From: Adiantum capillus-veneris
Taxonomy: Eukaryota; Streptophyta; Polypodiopsida; Polypodiales; Pteridaceae
Direction: 5' to 3'
NCBI GenBank assembly: GCA_014529385.2
Contig: CM043942.1
Coordinates: 26,852,469-26,910,468 of the forward strand
Length of the DNA stretch: 58,000 nt
Part shown: positions 12,190 to 25,531 of the stretch, piece after piece
How positions within the stretch are numbered: the stretch's first letter is position 1
Layout: every line of letters starts with the position of its first letter
Notes under the pieces: model-generated
Seen by the model: the letters and a program-made list of their open reading frames with translations, nothing else
Database searches by the model: none
Told to the model about the DNA's origin: nothing
Translations under genes and position numbers: made by a program

Positions 12190-14560
12190 GCAAAAAGAAG
12201 AAAATATTATGCATAAAATAATGACAATATCAAAGAAAGATATCATTATTTTATAGTCCAATAGGTCCATTGTATGGAAGACTTAGAGTGCCTCTTACAT
12301 GGTGCCTCCAAGGTTTCCAAAAAATAAAATCATTGGAAAAAAAAGGCCACTGTGTCTCCAATCTATTGCCCATTTGAAGCATAGAGAGAACCAAGGTCAC
12401 CACTTGTCCAAGCTAGACATGGAGCATTGACACAAGATCCAGCACTTATCCAAGAACCCTATAGTATATGTGGTAACATGGGATGCATTGATGCAACAAA
12501 AGTAGTCTAGCCTCCTCATCCATCTCTTTTTTCTTGTAGCCTAGAGGGATTAGTTTCAAGGTCTATCACTAGTCAAAAACTACACATAGAACATTGATAC
12601 AAGGTTCCACCACATGTGAAACCTATCATCTCTAGTAGCATGGATGGTTTGATATCAAGGTTCATCGCGTGTCCTACCCTATACTCTATTGTAGCATATA
12701 GATTCTGGTTTGGTGGTACTACACTTGTCCAAACTTGGCTTGTTGTTGATATCTGGAGGTAATCAAGGGTCCTCCACTTGTCCAAGTTAGGCATATAAAA
12801 CAATTGCAAGGTCCACCATGTGTACAACATATGATTGATTATAGCATGCATGGTCTTATTTCATGGGCAACCATCTTCTCTCCAACATGTGTCCAACCTC
12901 GGCTCCATTGAAGCATGGAGAGAAGCAAGGTCCACCACTTATCAAAGCTATTATTTTCTCCCAGTGCTTTCAAAACCCATAATACGTTGTACATGGGGGG
13001 GGGGGATTCTTGTTTCAAGGTCCACCCCTTGGCTAAGATTGGATCCATTGAAACATAAAGAGAAGCAAGCTCTACCATTTGTCCAAGCTAGGAGCCATTG
13101 AAACATGAAAACCCCATAATATGTTGTATACGAGGGGTGTTTTTCAAGGTCTACCACTTGTCTAAGCTATGGTCCATTGGAACATGGAGAGAAGCAAAGC
13201 TCCACCACTTTTCTAAGCTAGGATCCATTGAAACATGGAGAGAAGCAAGCTCCATTGTTTGTCTAAGCTAGGCTCCATTGGAACAAGGAGAAAACAAGCT
13301 CCACCACTTGCCTATTATTGCATAGAGATTCTGGTTTGAAGGTCCACCACTTGTCCAACCTTGCCTTCATGTATGGAGATAATCAAGAGTGCAATGCTTC
13401 TCTAAGCTAGGGACATAAAAGAGTTTCAAGGTCCACTACATATACGATCTATGATGGGTTGTAGCATGGGAGGTTTCATTTTAAGGTTGACCACTTCTCC
13501 AGCTCCGCTTGTCCAACCTCAGATCCATTGAAGAATGGAGAATAAAGGTGTACCAACTCTCCAAAATAGGCAGGACAATCTCTATAAACCCATGAATTGT
13601 TAATATATGCTATGCTGTGGAGTTTTGTTTGAAGTTCCACTCCTTATCCAAGCTACAATCCATTGAAGCATGGAACTAAGTAAGATATATCTCTAGTCCA
13701 AGATAGGATCCATTGAAACATAGAGAGAATCAAGGTCCACCACTTGTCCAAGCTATGCATGGGTAATTGATATAAGGACCACTACGTTTTCACCTATACT
13801 ATGCTCTATCATGGATGGTTTCATATCCTACCAATTTTCCAACCTATTTAGTAGGTTGTATTATGGGGGTTTGGTTTCAAGGTACTTCACTTGTCTGAGG
13901 TGGGTTCCATTGAACCATGGAGAGAAACTATGTCTACCACTTGTCCGAAATATGCTCCTTTAAAACATAAAAACAAGGTCCACCACTTGTCCAAGCTAAA
14001 GTTTCTCTCCATTGAAGCATGGAGAGAAACAAGGTCTACCACCTGTCCAAAATATGCTCCATTGAAACATAAAAGCAAGGTCCACCACTTGTCCAAGCTA
14101 ATATAACAAATGGGTGTTGGTTACAAGGTGTACCACACTTGTCTAAACTAGTCTTCATGCAAGGTCTACCACATGTCCAAGCTATATGAGCTTGTTTTGA
14201 AGGTCTACCACACCTCTTGAAATTAGGATCCATGTAAGGTCCACCTTTTGTCAAGCTATGCATTTAATGAGTACTAAAACTAAGTAAATTGCAGTACTTA
14301 AATACCTTTCCAAGCTCATTAAGATTTTGGTCTCTAAGGCCGGCCACCACCACATGTCTAATCTATGCTCTAATTGATTACTTATGCTATTTCTCTCAAA
14401 GTCCAAACATAAGCTCCCTTCTAGCAAGGTTAGTTTAAATTTAGGCTCCAGCACCTGTCTAAGCTAGGTTCAATTTATGAAGCATCACCATTTAACCATG
14501 CTACGATCTAATGTATCATATCAAGGGGGTATTGATAAAAGGTCCAAAACTTATTGAGTT
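12190..14560 (+). repeat. Diverged core-motif repeats between the SET and ParB-like genes
   Basis: Plus-strand copies such as AAGGTCCACCACTTGTCCAA recur irregularly (near 13036, 13341, 13734, 13976 and 14078) with ATTGAAACATGGAGAGAAGC-type filler, the same text as the main satellite. Many are mutated. A G run of about ten bases lies near 12997. Between 13887 and 14106 a unit of about 107 bases is tandemly duplicated. If the SET exon belongs to the ParB-like gene, this block is intronic. Confidence 0.8.
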
Positions 14561-14783
14561 CAAGCTCTTAAGTAATTAAGTCTTTGTGAGTATTAAATGT
14601 TTTAGTTTTAGTCTACAGATCCACCATTCAAAAACTCAAGTAATTTACTATTTACATTCAAACCTTGAATGCTTGAGATAAAAAATACAAGCTCAATCAA
14701 TACTATATAAAGCAAAATCTAACATTAAGAGTATCAAATCAGTAACAAGAAACACTAACATGCACAAGAAACTCAAAACATAC

Positions 14784-17441
14784 GTGTCTCCATTTCAAAA
14801 AGTCCTCCATTGACAGATGATGGTGTTGTTGTTGTTCTTCTTCTCTTTGTGGAGAGCACTCCTCTGTAACAGGCACAATGTCGCCTGATTGCGAAGTGGA
14901 TTGTTGAAGTCCAGCCCATTTTTCTATATCTTCATGAGACTTAACAAAGTCTAGCAGCATGGTCTCCATGCTTTTTGCCTCCTCCACACTATCAATTAAG
15001 CAGATGACTTCTTTTTTCTGTTGTATTCCTTCTTGTGCAACCAAGGAGCCATCACCAAAAACATCAACAAGCTTGCGGTCTTCAAAACAATATGTACGAA
15101 TGTAGTGCTTGACCAAAGCTCTTTTTTTGGCCTCCAAATATTGCAAATCTGACATATCGTTATCTGCTACTTGAAGAAGAGAACAATCAATTGGCATGGG
15201 ATGTTCCTCTGATCTTCTTCTCAGGTCTTCAAATGCATTGCCTTGTCCCAAGAAGGCAATAACTGTTAGGAATTGAATTGCTCCTTTGCAAGGAGCTGAT
15301 GGAAAGTGATGCAATGCACCACAACAATGGTAGCTCAAATTATCTCCCATGGCGTGAAAGGCACATTGCAATTTTGTGAAGTTAGTGAAATCCACAAATG
15401 CAAGAAAGACAAATCCAGGATCTGTTGACCCTCCAGCAATAGCCAAGATCCCATCCAAAGCATTGTTAAATGTCTCCTCACTCCACTTCAAATTGCCTCC
15501 AACGTTTTTTGTCATATCTAAAACACATAAGCCAATAGGCACTTTATTATTGAAGTGGCGCATCAAGTAGAGATTGCCTTCCATTTGTAGGCTCACCACA
15601 TAGATTGACCATGGCAAATCTCTAGGCTCAGTTTTCTCCTTTTGAAGGTGAATTGCCCATTGCATGTATTTTATTGCTCCATCTGGAAAAGCCATTTTCT
15701 TTGTTCCACGCGTCAAACTAGATCTGATCCATTCCTCGCATAGCATTAAAATTGTTTTATAAACAACATCATTGATGTTATACATTTTGACCACCTCCTC
15801 CCAGTCTTTACATGGTGAAGACTCATTCAAATTGTTGAAGCCTTCAAGAAGTGCATCTTGAATCAATTTGTCTTGCTTCAACTGCTTGATTCGATCATAC
15901 ATGTCAGTTGCATCACCATCCTTTGCACTCTTTGACAGTAAAATCTTCTCATCTCTAATCTCTTCTTGAATAGTCTTTACCTCTGATTCCTCAAGGCCAC
16001 AAAGATATCTAAATACAGTTGTTGGGGGTTTCTTATTCTCCTCTTCTAGATTTTCAATGATTTCTATCCAGCAATCATAAACTAAATCAGAGTAGGTGAC
16101 CATGTGTGCCTGTTTAGCAATCCAACTTGCTGCTGCACTCATTCTTGCCAATCGAAGAAAACCTGAAAAGAAATAGAGAAATAATTAAACTATTGAGCAA
16201 GATTTGTTAATTAAACACTATCAAAAAGACAAAGAAAATAACTTACATCCCATCCGGCACGAGATGCATGTCCCTCTGCAATTCCACTTGCTGCCTTTGG
16301 TGGTCGTCCTGCGAAGATCCATTGACTCCGTAAATGTCTCAATATTTGGCTGTAAGGTTGCTTGACATACAATGCCTGAGCCTCCTCATTTGCAATGGCA
16401 GATATAGCAGTTGCAACAAATGGAGGAGCATTCACAACAATGCGAGCCTTTCTAAATTTATACACGCTAATCAGTCTTTCAAAGATCTCTTTGTTGTTTT
16501 GTTCATTGTGAAGCAAAACTTTTGCAGCATAGATTGAATGCTGCCCATCAAGAATCCAATAATGATAATCTTTAATTTTTTGCTCCTCTACCTCTTCTAC
16601 TGCCAAAGGAGTCCCCTTCTTTGATTTTGCATTTCGAACAGGCATCAAATATGCACATGCTGCAGGCTTGGTCGTACTCCGTGTGAAAATCCAAATAACA
16701 CACTTTCAGCGTGTTTTTTATCCATAATACGTGCATTATAGTGATCAGGAGCAAGCCAACAATTTTGAATAGGGATATCAAATTCCCTATATTGGAAAGG
16801 AAAATAATTTATGTACTTATTCATTCCACCTGTATCTTTTTCTTGTCCTTTCATGGCCTCAGCTTCTAAAACATCTGGATCCACAATTCTCATCTTTGAC
16901 ATTGAACCCTCTGTTGATGAGGATGCCAAAGATGCCTTGTCTACATCCAAAATGGAGCTAGTTCGCTTAGCTTCTACTTTCTGCACTTTTGCTTGCTTCT
17001 TTGTGGATGGTGGTCGTGAAGCTTTCACCTTTTTTCGTTGTAGTGTGGCAATGATGGAGCTTTGAAGTTGATCTGCTGTGATATTTGGATTTGATTCTGC
17101 AAACTTCCATCCTCGAGAAAACATTGTCTCTTCTTTGTTTCTAGACATGCGCTCCAATGCATATGCTCCTGGAGATAGTTGAAATTCTAGATTCATTGGA
17201 ACTAGAATGTCAATGCATTCCACCTCTGGATGACTATCAACTACAGAGACAGATGCTTCCACAACTTGTCCAACATCTTCAAACAAGCTGTCATTATCCT
17301 TTTTGGCAATAAATAGATGCACCTTATGAAATTGTGCACCCTCTATACCATGTATGTCCAAATACCATTTCCTAAGATCATTGCAAGTATAGTCAACTGA
17401 GACAGCAACCCTTGCAACCTGTTTTTTTGGAGCCATCTTTC
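14784..17441 (-). CDS. ParB/DGQH-like protein with possible degenerate permuted DNA-methyltransferase region (frame-broken)
   Basis: Three exon-like frames run in order on the minus strand. Exon 1 (17441 to about 16690) follows the acceptor TTTTTGTTTCAG; its start is MAPKKQ at 17436, and it ends in KKHAESVLFGFSHGVRPSL. Exon 2 (about 16690-16247) holds YHYWILDGQHSIYAAK, the D-G-Q-H signature of ParB-like and DGQHR proteins, and ends at the donor GAT|GTAAGTT. Exon 3 (16162-14784) starts after CTTTTCAG and ends at the donor CAC|GTATGT. In exon 3, VLDMTKNVGG (about residue 210) and VDVFGDGS (about 362-369) sit where permuted (beta/gamma) DNA N4/N6 methyltransferases carry D-P-P-Y and F-x-G-x-G. 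The D-P-P-Y motif is gone, so catalysis is unlikely. Two breaks appear: a frame change between exons 1 and 2 near 16660, and a one-base phase mismatch across the 84-bp intron. Phage ParB-methylase fusions are the nearest architecture I know. The fold assignment is inference. Confidence 0.55.
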
Positions 17442-17509
17442 CTGAAACAAAAAAAACCAAATGTTATTTTAACATATACTTTTTTGTAATGGATTAAGTT
17501 TGTGTGAAT

Positions 17510-20500
17510 ACAAGTTCCACCACTTGTTCAAGCTAGATCTAAGCAAGTATACATAGTGATCATTTAAGCTAGTAAACTAAGGGAAGGGAGAAGTAAGGTC
17601 CACCACTTGTCCAAGCTTAGCTCTAGACAACATGGAGAGATTGGAGGTCTACTAATTGTCTAATATAGGCTAACTATATTGAAACATAGAGAGAAGCAAA
17701 GGTCCACCACTTGTCCAATCTAGGGTCCATTGAAACATGGAGAGAAGGATGCTCCACCATTTGTCCAAAATAGGCTCCATTGAAACATGAAGAGAACAAG
17801 ATGCACCATGTCTTTGAGATGCTAGGCTCCATTGAAATACCTTAAACCCATGATATTTTGTATATGTGGGGTTTAAATTCAAGGTCCACCACTTGTCCAA
17901 CCTATTATCCCTAGTAGCATGAGTGGTTTGGTCTCAAGATTCACCACTTTTCCACTCTATGTCATTATATTAAGAAGATCTGGGTGTTAAGGTCCACCAC
18001 TTGTCCAACCTATAAGGCTATATCTATTATTTACCACCACTTGGAATGCACATGATGGGTTTTACATAGGGGTACGGTTCCAAGGTCCACCACTTGTCCA
18101 AGCTAACTCTATTGAAACATAGAGAGAATCAAAGGTCCACCACTTGTCCAAGCTAGGCTCCATTGAAACATGGAGAGAAGGATGCTCCACCATTTGTCCA
18201 AGCCAGGTTTGATTGAAACATGAAGAGAAGCAAGCTGCACCATGTCTCCAAAATGCTAGGCTCCATTGAAATATCTTAAACCCATGATATTTCGTACATG
18301 GGGGGTTTACATTCAAGGTCCACCACTTGTCCAACCTATTATCACTAGTAGCATGAGTGGTTTGATGTCAAGATTCACCACTTTTCTACTCTATGTCATT
18401 ATATTAAGAAGATCTGGGTGTTAAGGTCCACCACTTGTCCAACCTATAAGGCTATATCTTAAAGGGTATTCTTTCTCACCACTTGGAATGACCATGATAG
18501 GTTTTACATGGGGGTTTGGTTCCAAGTTCCACCACTTGTCCAAGCTAACTCTATTGAAACATAGAGAGAAGCAAAGGTCCACCACTTGTCTAAGCTAGGG
18601 TCCATTGAAACATGGAGAGAAGGATGCTCCACCATTTGTCCAAGATAGGCTCCATTGAAACATGAAGAGAAGCAAGCTGCACCATGTCTCCAAGATGCTA
18701 AGATCCATTGAAATACCTTAAACCCATGATATTTTGTACATGGGGAGTTTACATTCAAGGTCCACCACTTGTCCAACCTATTATCTCTAGTAGCATGAGT
18801 GGTTTGGTCTGAAGATTCACCACTTTTCCACTCTATGTCATTACGTTAAGAAGATCTGGGTGTTAAGGTCGACCACTTGTCCAACCTATAAGGGTATATC
18901 TTAAAGGGTATTCTTTCTCACCACTTGAAATGTCCATGATATGTTTTACATGGGGGTTTGGCTCCAAGGTCCACCACCTCTCCAAGCTAACTCTATTGAA
19001 ACATAGAGAGAAACAAAGGTCCACCACTTGTCCAAGCTAGGCTCCATTGAAACATGGAGAGAAGGATCCTCTACCATTTGTCGAAGCTAACTCTATTGAA
19101 ACATGGGGGGTTTACATTCAAGGTCCACCACTTGTCCAACCTATTAACGCTAGTAGCATGAGTGGTTTGGTCTCAAGATTCACCACTTTTTCACTCTGTC
19201 ATTATATTAAGAATATTTGGGTGTTAAGGTCCACCACTTTTCCAACCTATAAGGCTATATCTTAAGGGTTATTCTTTCTCACCACTTGGAGTGACCAGCA
19301 TAGGTTTTACATGGGGGTTTTGTTTCAAGGTCCACCACTTGTCCAAGCTAACTCTATTGAAACATAGAGAGAATCAAAGGTCCACCACTTGTCCAAGCTA
19401 GGGTCCATTGAAACATGGAGAGAAGGATGCTCCACCATTTGTCCAAGATACACTCCATTGAAACATGAAGAGAAGCAAGCTACACCATGTCTCCAAGATG
19501 CTAGGCTCCATTGAAATACCTCAAACCATGATATTTTGTACATGGGGGGTTTACATTCAAGGTCCACCACTTGTCCAACCTATTATCTCTAGTAGCATGA
19601 GTGGTTTGGTCTCAAGATTCACCATTTTTCCACTCTATGTCATTCTATTAAGAATATATGGGTGCTAAGGTCCACCACTTGTCCAACCTATAAGGCCATA
19701 TCTTAAACTTTATTCTTTCTCACCACTTGGAGTTACCAAGATAGGTTTTACATGGGAGTTTGGTTCCAAGGCCCACCACTTGTCCAAGCTAACTCTATTG
19801 AAACATAGAGAGAAGCAAAGGTCCACCACTTGTCCAAGCTAGGCTCCATTGAAGCATGGAGAGAAGGATGCTCCACCATTTGTCCAAGATAGGCTCCATT
19901 GAAACATGAAGGGAAGCAATCTGCACCATGTCTCCAAGATTCTAGGATCCATTGAAATACCTTAAACCACGATATTGTTTACATGTGGGGTTTAACGTCA
20001 AGGTCAGTCACTTTTCCAAGCTATTATCCTAGTAGCACTAGTGGTTGGGTCTCAAGATTTACCACTTTTCCACTCTATGTCGTTATATTATGAAGATCTA
20101 GGTTCTAAGGTCGACCACTTGTCCAACCTATAAGGCTAGATCTTAAAGGGTATTATTTCTCACCACTTGGAATGACCATGATATGTTTTACATGGGGGTT
20201 TGGTTTCAAGGTCCACCACTTGTCCAAGCTAACTCTATGGAAACATAGAGAGAAGCAAAGGTCCACCACTTGTCCAAGCTAGGCTCCACTGAGACATTTA
20301 GAGAAGGATGATCCCCCATTGGTGGAAGATAGGCTTCATTGAAACATGAAAAGAAGCAAGTTGCACCATGTCTCCAAGATTCTAGCATCCATTGAAATAC
20401 CTTAAACCCACGATATTGTTTACATGTGGGGTTTAACGTCAAGGTCAGTCACTTTTCCAAGCTATTATCCCTAGTAGCATGAGTGGTTTGGTCTCAAGAT

Positions 20501-23500
20501 TCACCACTTTTCCACTCTATGTCATTATATAAAGAAGATCTAGGTGTTAAGGTCGACCACTTGTCCAACCTATAAGCGTATATCTTAAAGGGTATTCTTT
20601 CTCACCACTTGAAATGTCCATGATATGTTTTACATAGGGGTTTAGTTCCAAGGTCCACCACTTATCCAAGCTAACTTTATTCTTCTCATAGAGAGAAGCA
20701 AAAGGTCCACCACTTGTCCAAGCTAGGCTCCATTGAAACATGGAGAGAAGGATGCTCCACCATTTGTCGAAGCTAACTCTATTGAAACATGGAAGGTTTA
20801 CATTCAAGGTCCACCAGTTGTCCAACCTATTAACGCTAGTAGCATGAGGGGTTTGGTCTCAAGATTCACCACTTTTTCACTCTGTGTTATTATATTAAGA
20901 ATATTTGGGTATTAAGGTCCACCACTTGTCCAACCTATAAGACTATATCTTAATGGTTATTCTTTCTGACCACTTGGAGTGACCATGAAAGGTTTTACAT
21001 GGGGGGTTGGTTCCAAGGTCCACCACTTGTCCAAGCTAACTCTATTCAAACATAGAGAGAAGCAAAGGTCCACCACTTGTCTAAGCTAGGGTCTATTGAA
21101 ACATGGAGAGAAGGATGCTCCACCATTTGTCCAAGATAGACTCCATTGAAACATGAAGAGAAGCAAGCTGCACCATATCTCCAAGATTCTAGACTCCATC
21201 GAAATACCTTAAACCCACGTTATTTTGTACATGGGGAGTTTACATTCAAGATCAACAATTTGTCCAACCTATTATCGCTAGTAGCATGAGTGGTTTGCTC
21301 TCAAGATTCACCACTTTTCCACTCTCTATCATTATATTAAGAATATTTGGGTGTTAAGGTCCACCACTTGTCCAACCTATAAGACTATATCTTAATGGTT
21401 ATTCTTTCTCACCCCTTGAAAGACTATATCTTAATGGTTATCCCTAGCTATTATTGCTAGTAGCCTGAGTGGTTTGGTCTCAAGATTCACCACTTTTATT
21501 AAGAATATGTGGGTGTTAAGGTCCACCACTTGTCCAACCTATAAGGCTACATCTTAAAGGTTATTCTTTCTTACTACTTGGAGTGACCATGATAGGTTTT
21601 ACATGGGGGTTTGGTTCCAAGGTCCACTTGTCCAAGCTAACTCTATTGAAACATAGAGAGAAGCAAAGGTCCACCCCTTGTCTAAGCTAGGGTCCATTGA
21701 AACATGGAGAGAAGGATGCTCCACCATTTGTCCAAGGTAGGCTCCATTGAAACATGAGGAGAATCAAGGTGCACCATGTCTCCAAGATGCTAGGCTCCAT
21801 CGAAAAACATTAAACCCACGATATGTCGTAGATGAGGGGTTTACATTCAAGGTCCACCACTTGTCCAAGCTATTATTGCTAGTAGCCTGAGTGGTTTGGT
21901 CTCAAGATTCACCACTTTTCCACTCTATGTCATTATATTAAGAATATGCGCGTGTTAAGGTCCACCACTTGTCCAACCTATAAGGCTATATCTTAAAGGT
22001 TATTCTTTATTACCACTTGGAGTGACCATGATAGGTTTTACATGGGGGTTTGGTTCCAAGGTCCACCACTTGTCCAAGCTAACTCTATTGAAACATAGAG
22101 AGAAACAAAGGTCCACCACTTGTCCAAGCTAGGGTCCATTGAAACATGGAGAGAAGGATGCTCCACCATTTGTCCAAGATAGGCTCCATTGAAACATGAC
22201 GAGAAGCAAGCTGCACCATGTCTCCAAGATGCTAGGCTCCATCGAAATACATTAAACCCACGATATTTCGTAGATGAGGGGTTTACATTCAAGGTCCACC
22301 ACTTGTCCAAGCTATTATTGCTAGTAGCCTGAGTGGTTTGGTCTCAAGATTCACCACTTTTATTAAGAATATGTGGGTGTTAAGGTCCACCACTTGTCCA
22401 ACCTATAAGGCTACATCTTAAAGGTTATTCTTTCTTACTACTTGGAGTGACCATGATAGGTTTTACATGGGGGTTTGGTTCCAAGGTCCACCACTTGTCC
22501 AAGCTAACTCTATTGAAACATAGAGAGAAGCAAAGGTCCACCCCTTGTCTAAGCTAGGGTCCATTGAAACATGGAGAGAAGGATGCTCCACCATTTGTGC
22601 AAGGTAGGCTCCATTGAAACATGAGGAGAATCAAGGTGCACCATGTCTCCAAGATGCTAGGCTCCATCGAAAAACATTAAACCCACGATATGTCGTAGAT
22701 GAGGGGTTTACATTCAAGGTCCACACTTGTCCAAGCTATTATTGCTAGTAGCCTGAGTGGTTTGGTCTCAAGATTCACCACTTTTCCACTCTATGTCATT
22801 ATATTAAGAATATGCGCGTGTTAAGGTCCACCACTTGTCCAACCTATAAGGCTACATCTTAAAGGTTATTCTTTTCACCACTTGGAGTGACCATGATAGG
22901 TTTTACATGGGGGTTTGGTTCCAAGGTCCACCACTTGTCCAAGCTAACTCTATTGAAACATAGAGAGAAACAAAGGTCCACCCTTGTCCAAGCTAGGGTC
23001 CATTGAAACATGGAGAGAAGGATGCTCCACCATTTGTCCAAGATAGGCTCCATTGAAACATGAGGAGAAGCAAGGTGCACCATGTCTCCAAGATGCTAGG
23101 CTCCATCGAAAAACATTAAACCCACGATATGTCGTAGATGAGGGGTTTACATTCAAGGTCCACCACTTGTCCAAGCTATTATTGCTAGTAGCCTGAGTGG
23201 TTTGGTCTCAAGATTCACCACTTTTCCACTCTATGTCATTAAATTAAGAATATGCGCGTGTTAAGGTCCACCACTTGTCCAACCTATAAGGCTATATCTT
23301 AAAGGTTATTCTTTCTTACCACTTGGAGTGACCATGATAGGTTTTACATGGGGGTTTGGTTCCAAGGTCCACCACTTGTCCAAGCTAACTCTATTGAAAC
23401 ATAGAGAGAAGCAAAGGTCCACCACTTGTCAAGCTAGGGTCCATTGAAACATGGAGAGAAGGATGCTCCACCATTTGTCCAAGATAGGCTCCATTGAAAC

Positions 23501-25531
23501 ATGACGAGAAGCAAGTGCACCATGTCTCCAAGATGCTAGGCTCCATCGAAATACATTAAACCCACGATATTTCGTAGATGAGGGGTTTACATTCAAGGTC
23601 CACCACTTGTCCAAGCTATTATTGCTAGTAGCCTGAGTGGTTTGGTCTCAAGATTCACCACTTTTCCACTCTATGTCATTATTAAGAATATGTGCGTGTT
23701 AAGGTCCACCACTTGTCCAACCTATAAGGCTACATCTTAAAGGTTATTCTTTCTTACCACTTGGAGTGACCATGATAGGTTTTACATGGGGGTTTGGTTC
23801 CAAGGTCCACCACTTGTCCAAGCTAACTCTATTGAAACATAGAGAGAAGCAAAGGTCCACCCCTTGTCTAAGCTAGGGTCCATTGAAACATGGAGAGAAG
23901 GATGCTCCACCATTTGTGCAAGGATAGGCTCCATTGAAACATGAGGAGAATCAAGCTGCACCATGTCTCCAAGATGCTAGGCTCCATCGAAAACATTAAA
24001 CCCACGATATGTCGTAGATGAGGGGTTTACATTCAAGGTCCACCACTTGTCCAAGCTATTATTGCTAGTAGCCTGAGTGGTTTGGTCTCAAGATTCACCA
24101 CTTTTCCACTCTATGTCATTAAATTAAGAATATGCGCGTGTTAAGGTCCACCACTTGTCCAACCTATAAGGCTATATCTTAAAGGTTATTCTTTCTCACC
24201 ACTTGGAGTGACCATGATAGGTTTTAAATGGGGGTTTGGTTCCAAGGTCCACCACTTGTCCAAGCTAACTCTATTGAAACATAGAGAGAAGCAAAGGTCC
24301 ACCTTGTCAAGCTAGGGTCCATTGAAACATGGAGAGAAGGATGCTCCACCATTTGTCCAAGATAGGCTCCATTGAAACATGACGAGAAGCAAGCTGCACC
24401 ATGTCTCCAAGATCTAGGCTCCATCGAAATACATTAAACCCACGATATTTCGTAGATGAGGGGTTTACATTCAAGGTCCACCACTTGTCCAAGCTATTAT
24501 TGCTAGTAGCCTGAGTGGTTTGGTCTCAGATTTCACCTTTTTATTAAGAATGTGGGTGTTAAGGTCCACCACTTGTCCAACCTATAAGGCTACATCTTAA
24601 AGGTTATTCTTTCTTACTACTTGGAGTGACCATGATAGGTTTTACATGGGGGTTTGGTTCCAAGGTCCACCACTTGTCCAAGCTAACTCTATTGAAACAT
24701 AGAGAGAAGCAAAGGTCCACCCCTTGTCCTAAGCTAGGGTCCATTGAAACATGGAGAGAAGGATGCTCCACCATTTGTGCAAGTAGGCTCCATTGAAACA
24801 TGGGAGAAATCAAGCTGCACCATGTCTCCAAGATGCTAGGCTCCATCGAAAAACATTAAACCCACGATATGTCGTAGATGAGGGGTTTACAGTCAAGGTC
24901 CACCACTTGTCCAAGCTATTATTGCTAGTAGCCTGAGTGGTTTGGTCTCAAGATTCACCACTTTTCCACTCTATGTTCATTAAATTAAGAATATGTGGTG
25001 TTAAGGTCCACCACTTGTCCAACCTATAAGGCTATATCTTAAAGGTTATTCTTTCTCACCACTTGGAGTGACCATGATAGACCATGATTTTAAATGGGGG
25101 TTTGGTTCCAAGGTCCACCACTTGTCCAAGCTAACTCTATTTAAACATAGAGAGAAGCAAAGGTCCACCCCTTGTCTAAGCTAGGGTCCATTGAAACATG
25201 GAGAGAAGGACGCTCCACCATTTGTGCAAGGTAGGCTCCATTGAAACATGAGGAGAATCAAGGTGCACCATGTCTCCAAGATGCTAGGCTCCATCGAAAA
25301 ACATTAAACCCACGATATGTCGTAGATGAGGGGTTTACAGTCAAGGTCCACCACTTGTCCAAGCTATTATTGCTAGTAGCCTGAGTGATTTGGTCTCAAG
25401 ATTCACCACTTTTCCACTCTATGTCATTAAATTAAGAATATGCGCGTGTTAAGGTCCACCACTTGTCCAACCTATAAGGCTATATCTTAAAGGTTATTCT
25501 TTCTCACCACTTGGAGTGACCATGATAGGTT
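17510..25531 (+). repeat. Satellite array of about 442-bp monomers, older part
   Basis: Successive monomers of about 442 bp (for example, equivalent points at 18062 and 18504) each contain about seven core copies, some exact (GGTCCACCACTTGTCCAA) and some degenerate (GCTCCACCATTTGTCCAA, GCACCATGTCTCCAAGAT). Monomers differ by several per cent; some are truncated, as at 19060-19120, 20660-20800 and 21400-21480. From 22.7 to 25.1 kb copies resemble the younger higher-order repeat to the right but carry many one- or few-base deletions. Repeated minus-strand open frames of up to 90 codons starting MDKWWTL reflect sequence identity between copies, not genes. Confidence 0.93.
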
